Shown here piece after piece: positions 1-7,004 of a stretch of 13,464 nucleotides of DNA; positions within the stretch are counted from its first letter, which is position 1, and each line of letters starts with the position of its first letter. The notes under the pieces were generated by a model, which did not search any database, had not been told where the DNA came from, and worked only from the letters and a program-made list of their open reading frames with translations. Position numbers and translations under genes: made by a program. Origin of the DNA: Methanobacterium sp. (GTDB lineage Archaea > Methanobacteriota > Methanobacteria > Methanobacteriales > Methanobacteriaceae); contig JAJRAE010000094.1 in NCBI GenBank assembly GCA_028682985.1, forward strand, positions 1 through 13,464, given 5' to 3'.

Positions 1-9
1 AGTAGTTTT

Positions 10-16
10 AAAAAAA
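10..16 (-). terminator. T-run terminator after the DUF211/RraA-like unit
   Basis: Seven A residues on the plus strand give a T7 run on the minus strand, starting seven bases after the stop codon of the RraA-like gene. Archaeal RNA polymerase commonly terminates at such U-rich tracts without a hairpin. No stem is visible. The assignment rests only on composition and position. Confidence 0.4.
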
Positions 17-22
17 GTATTG

Positions 23-685
23 TTATGATCTAATGATATTGGAAAGAGAATATCCCTTATCCATTTTATTAATTATTTTTTCTTCTTCTTCCCTTATTAG
101 CAGTGCTTGATTTATAGCCTGAGAAAATAGTTCTCCCGGCACTACAACAACACCACAATCGTCCCCCAGTACCACATCCTGTGGATTTATAGTTATTTCC
201 CCACATTTAAGGGGTATATTCACATCTCCCTGGGCTAGGGGTGTCCCAGCATTGGGAACTACAGCTCTGGAGAATACAGGATAGTTGATCTTCTTTATAG
301 AAGCGGCGTCACGAACCGCACCATAGATCACTGTACCAGCTATTCCTTTATTATGGGCAGATTTCGATGTTAATTCACCCCAAACAGCACTATCATCATT
401 ATCCGCGCTTATAAAAATGATATCTCCTTTTTCTGCCAGGTCAATGGCTTCTAGAACAGTTCCCCAGTCTTCAGAAGAGGTTTGAACTGTTATAATTTTA
501 CCCAGAATTTTATAATCATCATTGAGTGGTTTAATAAAAGGTATAACCGGGTTATAATCCAGTAATTTTTTAAGGGAGTCTGATAACTGAGGAGTGCTCA
601 GTTTATCCTTATAATAATTGAAATTTTGATGATGTGAAAATCTCTTGAGCAGTCCTTCAGGGGAGATCTCCATCTTTTCATCCAT
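23..685 (-). CDS. RraA-like family protein
   Basis: This 220-residue protein belongs to the RraA/HMG aldolase-like family. Members act as RNase E regulators in some bacteria and as 4-hydroxy-4-methyl-2-oxoglutarate aldolases or oxaloacetate decarboxylases elsewhere, so the name does not fix a reaction. The signature is clear: a GDIIFISAD segment, then GELTSKSAHNKGIAG, then VIYGAVRDA with the conserved Arg-Asp pair, and a C-terminal PQDVVLGDDCGVVVVP stretch that is the family hallmark. The frame is open back to a TTG at 718, but I chose ATG 685 because AGGA (694-697) lies eight bases before it and nothing resembling a ribosome binding site precedes the TTG. It begins just after the DUF211 stop (690-692), so the two are probably translationally coupled. 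In archaea related domains can be fused to hexulose-phosphate synthase; no such partner is seen here. The family is secure, the substrate unknown. Confidence 0.82.
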   Translation of the reverse strand: MDEKMEISPEGLLKRFSHHQNFNYYKDKLSTPQLSDSLKKLLDYNPVIPFIKPLNDDYKILGKIITVQTSSEDWGTVLEAIDLAEKGDIIFISADNDDSAVWGELTSKSAHNKGIAGTVIYGAVRDAASIKKINYPVFSRAVVPNAGTPLAQGDVNIPLKCGEITINPQDVVLGDDCGVVVVPGELFSQAINQALLIREEEEKIINKMDKGYSLSNIIRS

Positions 686-689
686 AAAA

Positions 690-980
690 TCAGTCCTGAG
701 GAGTTGTAACTTCTTCAACCATGGTTCTACCAGCTACAACTTCATCGATACTGTGTATTGAACCGCCGTACTGTTCAATTGCCTGGGATATCTCCTGAAA
801 ATCGAGATCAATACCCTGCATGGTGACTTTAATATTCTCAGTTTCCTTATCAATCTCCATTAAAGTCACATTTACACCTTCAACACCCCGTATTTCGCTT
901 AAATATTTGGCGAAATGGGGTAAGTTAGGTTCGTGTGGTTTAAGTATATCTAAAACTATTCGAATCAGGCCTTTTGGCAC
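690..980 (-). CDS. DUF211 domain protein
   Basis: A 96-residue cytoplasmic protein recognised as DUF211, a small archaeal family with a ferredoxin-like alpha/beta fold and no established function. Typical features are the opening PKGLIRIVLDILKPHEP, the central GVEGVNVTLMEIDKETENIKVTMQG, and the closing YGGSIHSIDEVVAG segment; the length matches the family. The start is GTG at 980, supported by GGAGG followed by eight bases. It is the first gene of a two-gene minus-strand unit with the RraA-like gene, whose preferred start lies a few bases past this stop. No membrane segment or catalytic motif is visible. The family call is confident; any role would be a guess. Confidence 0.85.
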   Translation of the reverse strand: MPKGLIRIVLDILKPHEPNLPHFAKYLSEIRGVEGVNVTLMEIDKETENIKVTMQGIDLDFQEISQAIEQYGGSIHSIDEVVAGRTMVEEVTTPQD

Positions 981-1123
981 TTTTATTTCCTCCGTTTACA
1001 TTAATGGTAATTTAGAAAAATTTGTATTAATCTAATTTAGAACATACTTAATGATTTGCTAAAATTCTTTAATAAAAGTTTACTTTACAAATTTTAATTT
1101 CTTTTAGTTTAGAAATATTATCC

Positions 1124-1162
1124 ACTCCGTTACAGGAGAATGTTCCTTTAATTTAACGGAGT
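1124..1162. repeat. Nested inverted repeat (possible stem-loop or operator)
   Basis: The arms ACTCCGTTA (1124-1132) and TAACGGAGT (1154-1162) are perfect reverse complements of nine bases separated by 21 bases. Inside the spacer a second pair, AGGA (1134-1137) and TCCT (1144-1147), is also complementary, so transcribed RNA could fold into a two-part stem with an asymmetric internal loop. The arms are richer in G and C than the surrounding spacer. It could be an operator, part of a 5' leader, or a small RNA element. The structure is seen directly; the role is not known. Confidence 0.55.
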
Positions 1163-1267
1163 TTATTGATATAATCAAGGGTTATTTAATAGGTATTGGA
1201 ATGGACAAACTTTAATAAATGGATAAATGTACGTTGGTAATATCATCAATTTTATAAGTAACTTGTA

Positions 1268-1276
1268 TTATATAAA
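1268..1276 (+). promoter_or_regulatory. TATA-like box for the Toprim/dnaG group
   Basis: TTATATAAA lies 40 bases before the ATG of the Toprim gene. An archaeal start site about 25 bases downstream would give a leader of roughly 20 bases containing the AAAGGA ribosome binding site (1304-1309). The spacer is AT-rich, so other boxes are possible. Confidence 0.4.
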
Positions 1277-1316
1277 TTGAACAGATACTAATTTAGACAT
1301 CATAAAGGAATTTACA

Positions 1317-1757
1317 ATGAGTTTTAGGAAATTGTTATCAATCATGGAAGAACTCCAAGACTGTGCAGAACAGGGAATGCCCATTCTTATAGAGGGTAAA
1401 AAGGACGAGGAGTCTTTAAGAGAGCTGGGAATAAATGGAAATTTTATTAAAGTTTCTGGCTCTCCATTTAAACTCTTTGAGATTGCTGAAATGGCCGCAC
1501 AATCTTCCAAAATTATTATATTAACAGATTTCGACAGAAAGGGCAATGAACTTGCCCAAAAACTTTCTGAAGATATTCAAAGACTTGGTTCTTATCCAGA
1601 CCTTCAAATAAGAAGGAAAATTATGGGAATCACCCGCAGATATATCAAAGATATAGAGAGTCTTTCCAGACACCTCCACCAACTGGAACTTGAAGAATGC
1701 CCTTATGGTGTCACTGGCCACTACCAACTCACATTCACTGGTAGCATAGCCAGATAA
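1317..1757 (+). CDS. Small Toprim-domain protein (UPF0292, primase-like)
   Basis: A 146-residue stand-alone Toprim protein resembling the archaeal UPF0292 'small primase-like' family. The Toprim core is visible: ILIEGKKD with the conserved Glu26, an intervening alpha/beta segment, and ILTDFDRKG with the Asp71-x-Asp73 metal-binding pair. Toprim folds catalyse phosphoryl transfer in primases, topoisomerases and OLD nucleases, but the activity of this stand-alone group is not established to my knowledge. The ATG start has AAAGGA seven bases upstream. The last 30 or so residues show no motif I recognise. The gene precedes dnaG by 44 bases on the same strand and is probably cotranscribed with it, which puts two Toprim proteins in tandem. 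Confidence 0.8.
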   Translation: MSFRKLLSIMEELQDCAEQGMPILIEGKKDEESLRELGINGNFIKVSGSPFKLFEIAEMAAQSSKIIILTDFDRKGNELAQKLSEDIQRLGSYPDLQIRRKIMGITRRYIKDIESLSRHLHQLELEECPYGVTGHYQLTFTGSIAR

Positions 1758-1801
1758 CAGCGATAATTATCAGTATCTATACAATAAGGGAGGCCCATAA
1801 A

Positions 1802-2953
1802 ATGGGGAAAGAAGAAATAAGTACAACTAAGTATCTCATTCATGCTCAAATTAATGCTAATGGAATTGTGGAAAAGCCCGATGTGGTGGGCGCTATTTTT
1901 GGTCAAACCGAAGGACTTCTAAGCAACGATCTTGATTTAAGAGAACTGCAGAAAACCGGACGAATAGGCAGAATAAAAGTTAATATCAACTCCAAAGCCG
2001 GAAGATCCAAAGGAGAAATAGTCATACCATCCAGCTTAGACCGGGTGGAAACTGCCATATTGGCAGCTTCACTGGAAACCATAAACCGAGTAGGGCCCTG
2101 CGAAGCTTACATCCAAGTATCCAAAGTAGAGGATGTCCGAGCCGTTAAAAGGAGGAAAGTAGTTGACCGTGCCAAGGAACTCTACAAGGGAATGATGGAA
2201 GAAGTAACTCCAGAAAGCCTCAAAATGATAGAAGAGGTTAAGGAAGCCATGAGGATCCATGAAATAACCGAATATGGGGATGAAAAACTTCCAGCAGGCC
2301 CAAACGTAATATCATCCGACGCCATTCTGGTGGTGGAGGGAAGAGCCGACGTTCTCAATCTATTAAGATATGGGGTAAAAAACGCCATAGCAGTTGAAGG
2401 AGTTAGCGTACCCAAACCAGTGGCAGAACTAACCAAATCCAAAACAGTAACCGCATTTCTGGACGGTGACAGAGGAGGTGAGCTTATCCTTAAAGAGCTT
2501 CTCCAGGTAGGAGAAGTGGACTACGTTACCCGAGCACCTAAAGGCAAAGAAGTGGAAGATCTAAGCAAAGACGAGGTAATGGTTGCTTTAAGGGATAAAA
2601 TACCGGTGGAACAAATCTATCATGACATGGGTATTAAAACCAAGAAAGCACCGGAACCCAGTAAAAGCGAAGACAAAATAAAAGTCTTGAAGGGCATACT
2701 GAAAGAACTTGAAGGATCAGGAAATGCAGAGATACTGGACGATGCCCTGAATATTCTGAAGGAAGTCAAAGTAGAAAATCTTTACGATGAACTGAAAAAA
2801 GCGAACAACAACGTTTACGCCGTAGTCTTTGACGGGGTGATCAGCCAGAGATTAATAGATATATCCAAAGAAAAAGGACTGAAACATATCGTAGCGGTAA
2901 GAATCAGCGAAGTGGTAAAAAAACCCAACCAGATTAAAGTAATAACCAGATAA
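1802..2953 (+). CDS. dnaG: Archaeal DnaG-type primase
   Basis: A 383-residue archaeal DnaG. In archaea the main replicative primase is PriSL, while DnaG retains Toprim-based primase-like activity and is also found associated with the RNA exosome, so either role may apply. The N-terminal half (about 1-165) has the typical archaeal opening with TTKYLIHAQINANGIVEKPD. The Toprim domain follows with ILVVEGRAD (Glu179) and TAFLDGDRGG (Asp221, Asp223). The C-terminal part, after a charged linker near 280-295, ends in a conserved VYAVVFDGVISQRL-type segment. It lacks the zinc-binding and helicase-interaction domains of bacterial DnaG, as expected. The start is secure: GGGAGG (1788-1793) lies eight bases before ATG. 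It follows the small Toprim gene and precedes a AAA+ ATPase. Confidence 0.95.
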   Translation: MGKEEISTTKYLIHAQINANGIVEKPDVVGAIFGQTEGLLSNDLDLRELQKTGRIGRIKVNINSKAGRSKGEIVIPSSLDRVETAILAASLETINRVGPCEAYIQVSKVEDVRAVKRRKVVDRAKELYKGMMEEVTPESLKMIEEVKEAMRIHEITEYGDEKLPAGPNVISSDAILVVEGRADVLNLLRYGVKNAIAVEGVSVPKPVAELTKSKTVTAFLDGDRGGELILKELLQVGEVDYVTRAPKGKEVEDLSKDEVMVALRDKIPVEQIYHDMGIKTKKAPEPSKSEDKIKVLKGILKELEGSGNAEILDDALNILKEVKVENLYDELKKANNNVYAVVFDGVISQRLIDISKEKGLKHIVAVRISEVVKKPNQIKVITR

Positions 2954-2962
2954 ACTACTTAA

Positions 2963-2972
2963 TTTTTTTTTT
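2963..2972 (+). terminator. T10 tract after dnaG
   Basis: Ten consecutive T residues begin nine bases after the dnaG stop. This fits an archaeal U-tract terminator, or partial attenuation before the AAA+ ATPase gene that starts 32 bases further on. No hairpin is visible. Confidence 0.4.
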
Positions 2973-3004
2973 ATTCATCCAATTCAGTAAGGTGGTTTCA
3001 ACTT

Positions 3005-4516
3005 ATGTATGTAAACATGGGTAAAGAATATCTGAAGGATATAGAGACTACTAAAGATATCTTGATACCTAAAGATCCCCTGGACAGAGTTATAGGGCAT
3101 GAAGATATCATTGATTTTGTAAAAATCGCGGCCAAACAGCGGAGAAATCTCCTTCTGGTAGGTCCACCTGGGATCGGCAAATCATTAATTGCTCAGGCCA
3201 TATCTTTCCATCTAGGAAATCCAAGTGAAGAAATTACTGTGGTCCACAACCCAGAAAGACCGGAAAGACCATTTGTAGAGGTTAAAACCCGCAAAGAAAT
3301 GGAAACCGAGAAAAGGGACCTGCAAATGGCAGAAGGGGAAATAGTAGATCCCAACAACGTCCCGGAAGCGGTAGCTGAAAGATTGGGTTTCCGATGTGTG
3401 CACTGCGGCAGCTACAACAACGCTTATCAGAGCATATGCCCCCGGTGTGGCGGAGATAAATATTCCCACATAAACGCCCGAAGAAAACATCTCGGCGACC
3501 TTCTGGGCATGTTTGAGATGAACAGCGACCCCATAAACATGCCCCAAGAAAGAGTCACCACCACCCGACCCCTGAACGACCGTGAAGAGGTAGTGATCTA
3601 TGAAAGGGTGGATGGGGAAAAAATAAAGATACTGGACCAGCATGCCCTGGAAAAAAGAAGAGAAATAGTAGAAGAAAAACCCAGGAATGTGATAGTACCC
3701 CTGAAGAGGAAGATGTTCGTGCAAGCCACCGGTGCCAGTGAAACAGAGCTACTGGGAGATGTAAGACACGATCCTTACGGCGGACATCCTGATCTAGGCA
3801 CTCACCCCTATGAGAGGGTGGTCCCTGGTGCCATCCACGAAGCACATGAGGGAGTTATATTTATTGATGAAATAGTGCACATAGCCAACCTGCAACGATA
3901 TATTCTGAGTGCCATGCAGGACAAGTACTTTCCCATAGTGGGAAGAAATCCCCAGAGCGCTGGAAGCTCTGTGAAAGTACAGGATGTTCCCTGTGACTTT
4001 ATATTTGTAGGGGCCTGCAACATCCGGGATATCAAATATATATTACCGCCACTACGCTCCAGAATACAGGGTGAGGGCTATGAGATACTCATGCGCACTA
4101 CCATGCCAGATACACCAGAAAACCAGGCAAAACTAGCCCAGTTCGTAGCTCAGGAAATAAAGATAGATGGCAAAATACCCCACGCCACCAGAACAGCAAT
4201 TCAATTACTTATTGAAGAATCACGCAGAAGAGCCAAATCCATTGATGAGGATAAAGACTCATTAACACTCAGACTCCGTGACCTTGGAGGAGTGATTAGA
4301 ATGGCCGGTGATGTAGCTGTGATGGGGGGTGAAGATATGATAGAAGAAAAACACATGTCTTTCGCAATAAAGAAATCACAATCTATAGAAGACCAGATAA
4401 TTAGAAGGTATAAAACCTTTGAAAACGCCATACAACGGGATCATTCCAGTGCCCAGTATATGGGGGATGGGAAAGACCAGCCGCCCAATGAGAATGTGGA
4501 CCGCAGTTATATGTGA
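3005..4516 (+). CDS. LonB-related AAA+ ATPase with zinc ribbon, no protease domain
   Basis: A 503-residue AAA+ ATPase most similar in layout to the ATPase part of archaeal LonB and the Mg-chelatase/MCM-like clade. Visible elements are Walker A GPPGIGKS (53-60), Walker B GVIFIDEI (Asp288, Glu289), a sensor-1-like Asn339 in VGACN, and PPLRSRIQG (348-356) with likely arginine-finger residues. The lid has LTLRLRDLGGVIR. Between Walker A and B is a four-cysteine zinc ribbon (Cys131, 134, 145, 148). LonB has its membrane-anchoring insert in this interval; no hydrophobic segment is present here. The sequence ends after the lid, without the Ser-Lys protease domain, so it should remodel rather than cleave a target. 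The ATG at 3005 has AAGGTGG nine bases upstream; ATG 3017 is an alternative. It lies 51 bases after dnaG. The substrate is unknown. Confidence 0.82.
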   Translation: MYVNMGKEYLKDIETTKDILIPKDPLDRVIGHEDIIDFVKIAAKQRRNLLLVGPPGIGKSLIAQAISFHLGNPSEEITVVHNPERPERPFVEVKTRKEMETEKRDLQMAEGEIVDPNNVPEAVAERLGFRCVHCGSYNNAYQSICPRCGGDKYSHINARRKHLGDLLGMFEMNSDPINMPQERVTTTRPLNDREEVVIYERVDGEKIKILDQHALEKRREIVEEKPRNVIVPLKRKMFVQATGASETELLGDVRHDPYGGHPDLGTHPYERVVPGAIHEAHEGVIFIDEIVHIANLQRYILSAMQDKYFPIVGRNPQSAGSSVKVQDVPCDFIFVGACNIRDIKYILPPLRSRIQGEGYEILMRTTMPDTPENQAKLAQFVAQEIKIDGKIPHATRTAIQLLIEESRRRAKSIDEDKDSLTLRLRDLGGVIRMAGDVAVMGGEDMIEEKHMSFAIKKSQSIEDQIIRRYKTFENAIQRDHSSAQYMGDGKDQPPNENVDRSYM

Positions 4517-4755
<239 letters not shown>

Positions 4756-5697
4756 TTGCAAAATGTAATTGCCGGTGATGAGATCACAAGCCAGAAGAAT
4801 ATTCTGGAAGTTTACAATTTCCCGGAAATGTTGGAAGATTATCTTTTTGAATTGGAGATAAGAAACTACTCCCTGAACACTATTAAAACCTACAAGTCCA
4901 TCATAAACAATTTTTATAAATATCTGCTGAATGAAAAGGAGATCCATGATGAGAGAATGATACTGAGATCATTCAAACATTACATAGGCTTCCTTAAAAG
5001 AGATAAGAAGGTGTCGCAGAACTACATCTAACTGGTAACCGTGGTATTGAAGAAATTCTTCGAATTCAGTGGAATAGGGGTTCTTAAAGATGTTAAAACA
5101 CCTAAAAGGACAAAATCACTGCCTAAATCATTAAATGAGGAAGAAGTGCAGCGACTTATTAATGCCCTGGACAATTACCAAACCATTGATAATCCAACTG
5201 CCCATGCCGAATTTCTAAGACGGAGGAATAAATTAATACTGGCTCTCCTATACTCATCCGGCTTAAGAGTTTCTGAACTGGTCTCCTTGGAAATAGACAA
5301 CGTGGATCTGCATGACCGAACCATCCGCATCCGGGGAAAAGGTGAAAAAGACCGTTTAGTTCTTTTTGATGATAACACCAAGATTTTGATTGAAGATTAT
5401 CTCTCCCAAAGGCATGATGAAAGCCCCTACATGTTCATAAACCGCAACAACCAGCACCTCACACCCCGCTACGTACAGATGATGATTAAGGACTACGCCA
5501 GAGTGGCAGGTATTAAAAAGAAAGTTACTCCCCATATACTCAGACATTCCTTTGCAACTCACCTTTTAAAGAATGGGGTAGATATAAGAGCCATACAACA
5601 GTTGTTGGGACATTCAAACCTATCTACAACACAGATATATACCAGTGTGGATATGAACACACTCAAAAATGTATATGACCGGGCTAAATTGGGATAA
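4756..5697 (+). pseudogene. xerA: Tyrosine recombinase XerA, interrupted by an in-frame TAA
   Basis: Read through one stop codon, this frame encodes a 313-residue tyrosine recombinase of the archaeal XerA type, which resolves chromosome dimers at dif. The N-terminal core-binding domain (about 20-110) contains EDYLFELEIRNYSLNTIKTYKS. The catalytic domain keeps every key residue: Arg171 in SSGLRVSEL, the lysine hairpin GKGEKDR, His260-x-x-Arg263 in HILRHSF, His286 in LLGHSNL and nucleophile Tyr295. The break is TAA at 5029-5031, codon 92, inside the core-binding domain. Both sides are in the same frame, so this is a nonsense change, not a frameshift. A single change to TAT or TAC would give Tyr. 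The start is TTG, with GGGGGA ten bases upstream and no other in-frame start. It could be a real mutation, sequencing error, or a functional split gene; the intact remainder suggests a recent event or an error. Confidence 0.75.
5041..5697 (+). CDS. C-terminal XerA fragment (possible GTG restart)
   Basis: This is the 218-residue portion of XerA after the internal stop, beginning at an in-frame GTG nine bases beyond the TAA. It contains the complete catalytic domain with Arg, Lys, His-x-x-Arg, His and Tyr, but only the last helix of the core-binding domain. No good ribosome binding site precedes the GTG: the nearest purine-rich stretch, GAAGGTG (5007-5013), is about 27 bases away. Independent translation is therefore unlikely, although reinitiation right after the stop is possible. 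Listed separately because automatic annotation may report it as its own gene. Confidence 0.4.
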   Translation: MVLKKFFEFSGIGVLKDVKTPKRTKSLPKSLNEEEVQRLINALDNYQTIDNPTAHAEFLRRRNKLILALLYSSGLRVSELVSLEIDNVDLHDRTIRIRGKGEKDRLVLFDDNTKILIEDYLSQRHDESPYMFINRNNQHLTPRYVQMMIKDYARVAGIKKKVTPHILRHSFATHLLKNGVDIRAIQQLLGHSNLSTTQIYTSVDMNTLKNVYDRAKLG

Positions 5698-5706
5698 TTC
5701 GATTAA

Positions 5707-5745
5707 TTTTTATTTTAATATTTCAGTATTATCCTGAATTTTTTT
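5707..5745 (+). terminator. T-rich termination region after xerA
   Basis: A T5 run (5707-5711) and a T7 run (5739-5745) follow the xerA stop within an AT-rich spacer. They fit U-tract termination of the recombinase transcript before the next plus-strand gene at 5833. No hairpin is evident. Confidence 0.35.
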
Positions 5746-5832
5746 AATATTCCACATTTGATTTCTTCCTGTATTTATTTTAATCATTAAAAAGATAAAT
5801 TAATTAAACAATATTTAAGGGTAAGTTAAATA

Positions 5833-6795
5833 ATGCGAAGTTATGAAAGGCCTATAATTGTTAGCAGTAAATGTATTGAATTTGAACCATGCCGTTACAA
5901 CGGCTTAATGATCTCAAGTGATGTAGTTGCTAACCTCAAGAAGTACGCCGATTTTATACCAGTCTGTCCTGAAGTGGCAATTGGTCTGGGTGTTCCCCGT
6001 GATCCGGTGCGTATTGTAGATGATGGGGGGCAAAATCATCTATATCAACCAAAGACCGGTGAATGTTTTACCAGTGAGATGGAACAATTTTCAGAACAAT
6101 TTTTGAATGGATTAAATGAAATAGATGGATTTATTCTAAAGAACAGATCACCTTCCTGCGGTATTAAGAATGTTAAACGTTATCATGGATTCAATAATCC
6201 AGGTTCTATGCGGGATTCTGTGGGGTTCTTTGCAGAAAAAGTTAAATCCCATTTTCCTAACCAACCTGTAGAAGATGAAGGCCGACTAAGAAATATCTCC
6301 ATCAGGGAGGATTTTTTCACCAAAATTTTCACACTGGCGGATTTTAGAAGAGTAAAAAACCAGGGCTCATTCCAGGATCTTCTGGATTTCCATTCTCGTA
6401 ATAAATTTCTATTACTGGCATTCAATCAGGAAAATATGCGGAGGATGGGCAGGCTTCTTTCTAGTTCATCTGATTTATTAGAGGACATAAAAAATAATTA
6501 CTGTGAGCTACTTCTGCACAGCCTTTCTGAAAACAGTAAAACCACATCAAATAGCAATGTTCTAATGCATTCTCTGGGATACTTCTCTGCAAAGCTTACA
6601 CAGCCAGAAAAAGCATTCTTCTTAGAGAATTTGGAGAAATACAGAGGAGGAAGGATACCTCTAATGGTAATGTCCAGTCTTATTAAATCCTGGATAATAC
6701 GTTTTGGTAGTGAATATCTGGAAAAACAAACCTTTTTTAATCCCTACCCAGATGAATTGATGCAGGTCTCATTTATCTACGATAAGATGGGATGA
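5833..6795 (+). CDS. DUF523 (TudS-like) and DUF1722 fusion protein
   Basis: A 320-residue two-domain protein. The N-terminal half (about 1-150) is DUF523, the family that includes the [4Fe-4S] thiouracil desulfidase TudS. The markers are SSKCIEFEPCRYNG (Cys14, Cys20), PVCPEVAIGLGVPR (Cys45) and LKNRSPSCG (Cys109). Three of these cysteines would correspond to the cluster ligands in TudS. The C-terminal half (about 190-315) is DUF1722, the YbgA-like domain of unknown function, with FNQENMRRMGRLL and a YRGGRIPLMVMSSLIKSW segment. Fusions of these two domains are common in bacteria and archaea. The ATG start has only a weak upstream GGG, so the transcript may be nearly leaderless. No pathway neighbours help. 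A role in sulfur removal from modified bases is plausible from the first domain but not shown. Confidence 0.85.
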   Translation: MRSYERPIIVSSKCIEFEPCRYNGLMISSDVVANLKKYADFIPVCPEVAIGLGVPRDPVRIVDDGGQNHLYQPKTGECFTSEMEQFSEQFLNGLNEIDGFILKNRSPSCGIKNVKRYHGFNNPGSMRDSVGFFAEKVKSHFPNQPVEDEGRLRNISIREDFFTKIFTLADFRRVKNQGSFQDLLDFHSRNKFLLLAFNQENMRRMGRLLSSSSDLLEDIKNNYCELLLHSLSENSKTTSNSNVLMHSLGYFSAKLTQPEKAFFLENLEKYRGGRIPLMVMSSLIKSWIIRFGSEYLEKQTFFNPYPDELMQVSFIYDKMG

Positions 6796-6809
6796 ATTTT
6801 TTGACTGCC

Positions 6810-6816
6810 TTTTTTT
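6810..6816 (+). terminator. T7 tract after the DUF523/DUF1722 gene
   Basis: A T7 run lies 14 bases after the stop codon, consistent with an archaeal U-tract terminator. No stem is visible. Confidence 0.35.
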
Positions 6817-6847
6817 GATCTTAAAATTTAAGGTGTATATTCTTATA

Positions 6848-6858
6848 TAGGAGTCCTA
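6848..6858. promoter_or_regulatory. Small palindrome in the bioY upstream region
   Basis: TAGGAGTCCTA is a perfect five-base-arm palindrome around a central G, located next to a TATA-like TTATATAG (6843-6850). Its placement suggests a possible operator, but it is short and lies about 150 bases before bioY. It does not resemble the longer two-armed BirA operator known for biotin genes. Confidence 0.2.
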
Positions 6859-6900
6859 ACCTAATATTTTAAGGAATAATATAAGTTTTACCTTTTAATC

Positions 6901-6913
6901 AAACCTTTTATAA
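6901..6913 (+). promoter_or_regulatory. Candidate BRE/TATA promoter of bioY
   Basis: AAACCTTTTATAA combines a purine-rich BRE-like start with a TATA-like core. A start site about 25 bases downstream would leave a leader of around 65-70 bases before the bioY ATG. Other AT-rich boxes lie nearby, so this is only the best match by eye. Confidence 0.3.
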
Positions 6914-7004
6914 TTGAATAGATTTTATTAAAAAGAGTGTTCCTATCTGTAAAAGAATAATCAGTAAATTTAAATTTTTCATATTATGTAAGGAGGGACT
7001 ATAA

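Larger units (their letters stand above)
981..1316. other. Divergent AT-rich intergenic region
   Basis: This 336-base spacer separates the minus-strand DUF211 unit from the plus-strand Toprim/dnaG group, so it should hold promoters for both. No convincing open reading frame is present beyond a shadow of DUF211. It contains a nested inverted repeat (1124-1162), a short hyphenated palindrome (1166-1178) and a TATA-like box (1268-1276) facing the plus-strand genes. A clear TATA box for the DUF211 direction could not be singled out among many AT-rich candidates. Confidence 0.6.

Noticed and set aside
716..718. TTG start for the RraA-like gene
   Set aside because: No ribosome binding site precedes it and it would overlap DUF211 by 29 bases. 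ATG 685 has AGGA at good spacing.
1762..1771. Palindrome GATAATTATC between the Toprim gene and dnaG
   Set aside because: It is short, AT-rich, and in a 44-base spacer; chance is a sufficient explanation.
3212..3845. Long minus-strand open frames inside the AAA+ ATPase gene
   Set aside because: They are antisense shadows of a clearly coding gene with recognisable motifs; their translations show no family features and no ribosome binding sites.
5029..5031. Pyrrolysine or selenocysteine recoding of the xerA stop
   Set aside because: The codon is TAA. Pyrrolysine uses TAG and selenocysteine uses TGA, so neither known recoding applies.
5020..5045. Frameshift in xerA
   Set aside because: Both halves lie in the same reading frame, and the nine bases between the stop and the GTG translate sensibly as Leu-Val-Thr. 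A single nonsense codon explains the break.
4756..5697. Integrase of a mobile element
   Set aside because: The protein fits chromosomal XerA. No tRNA, attachment-site duplication, phage or plasmid genes are nearby.
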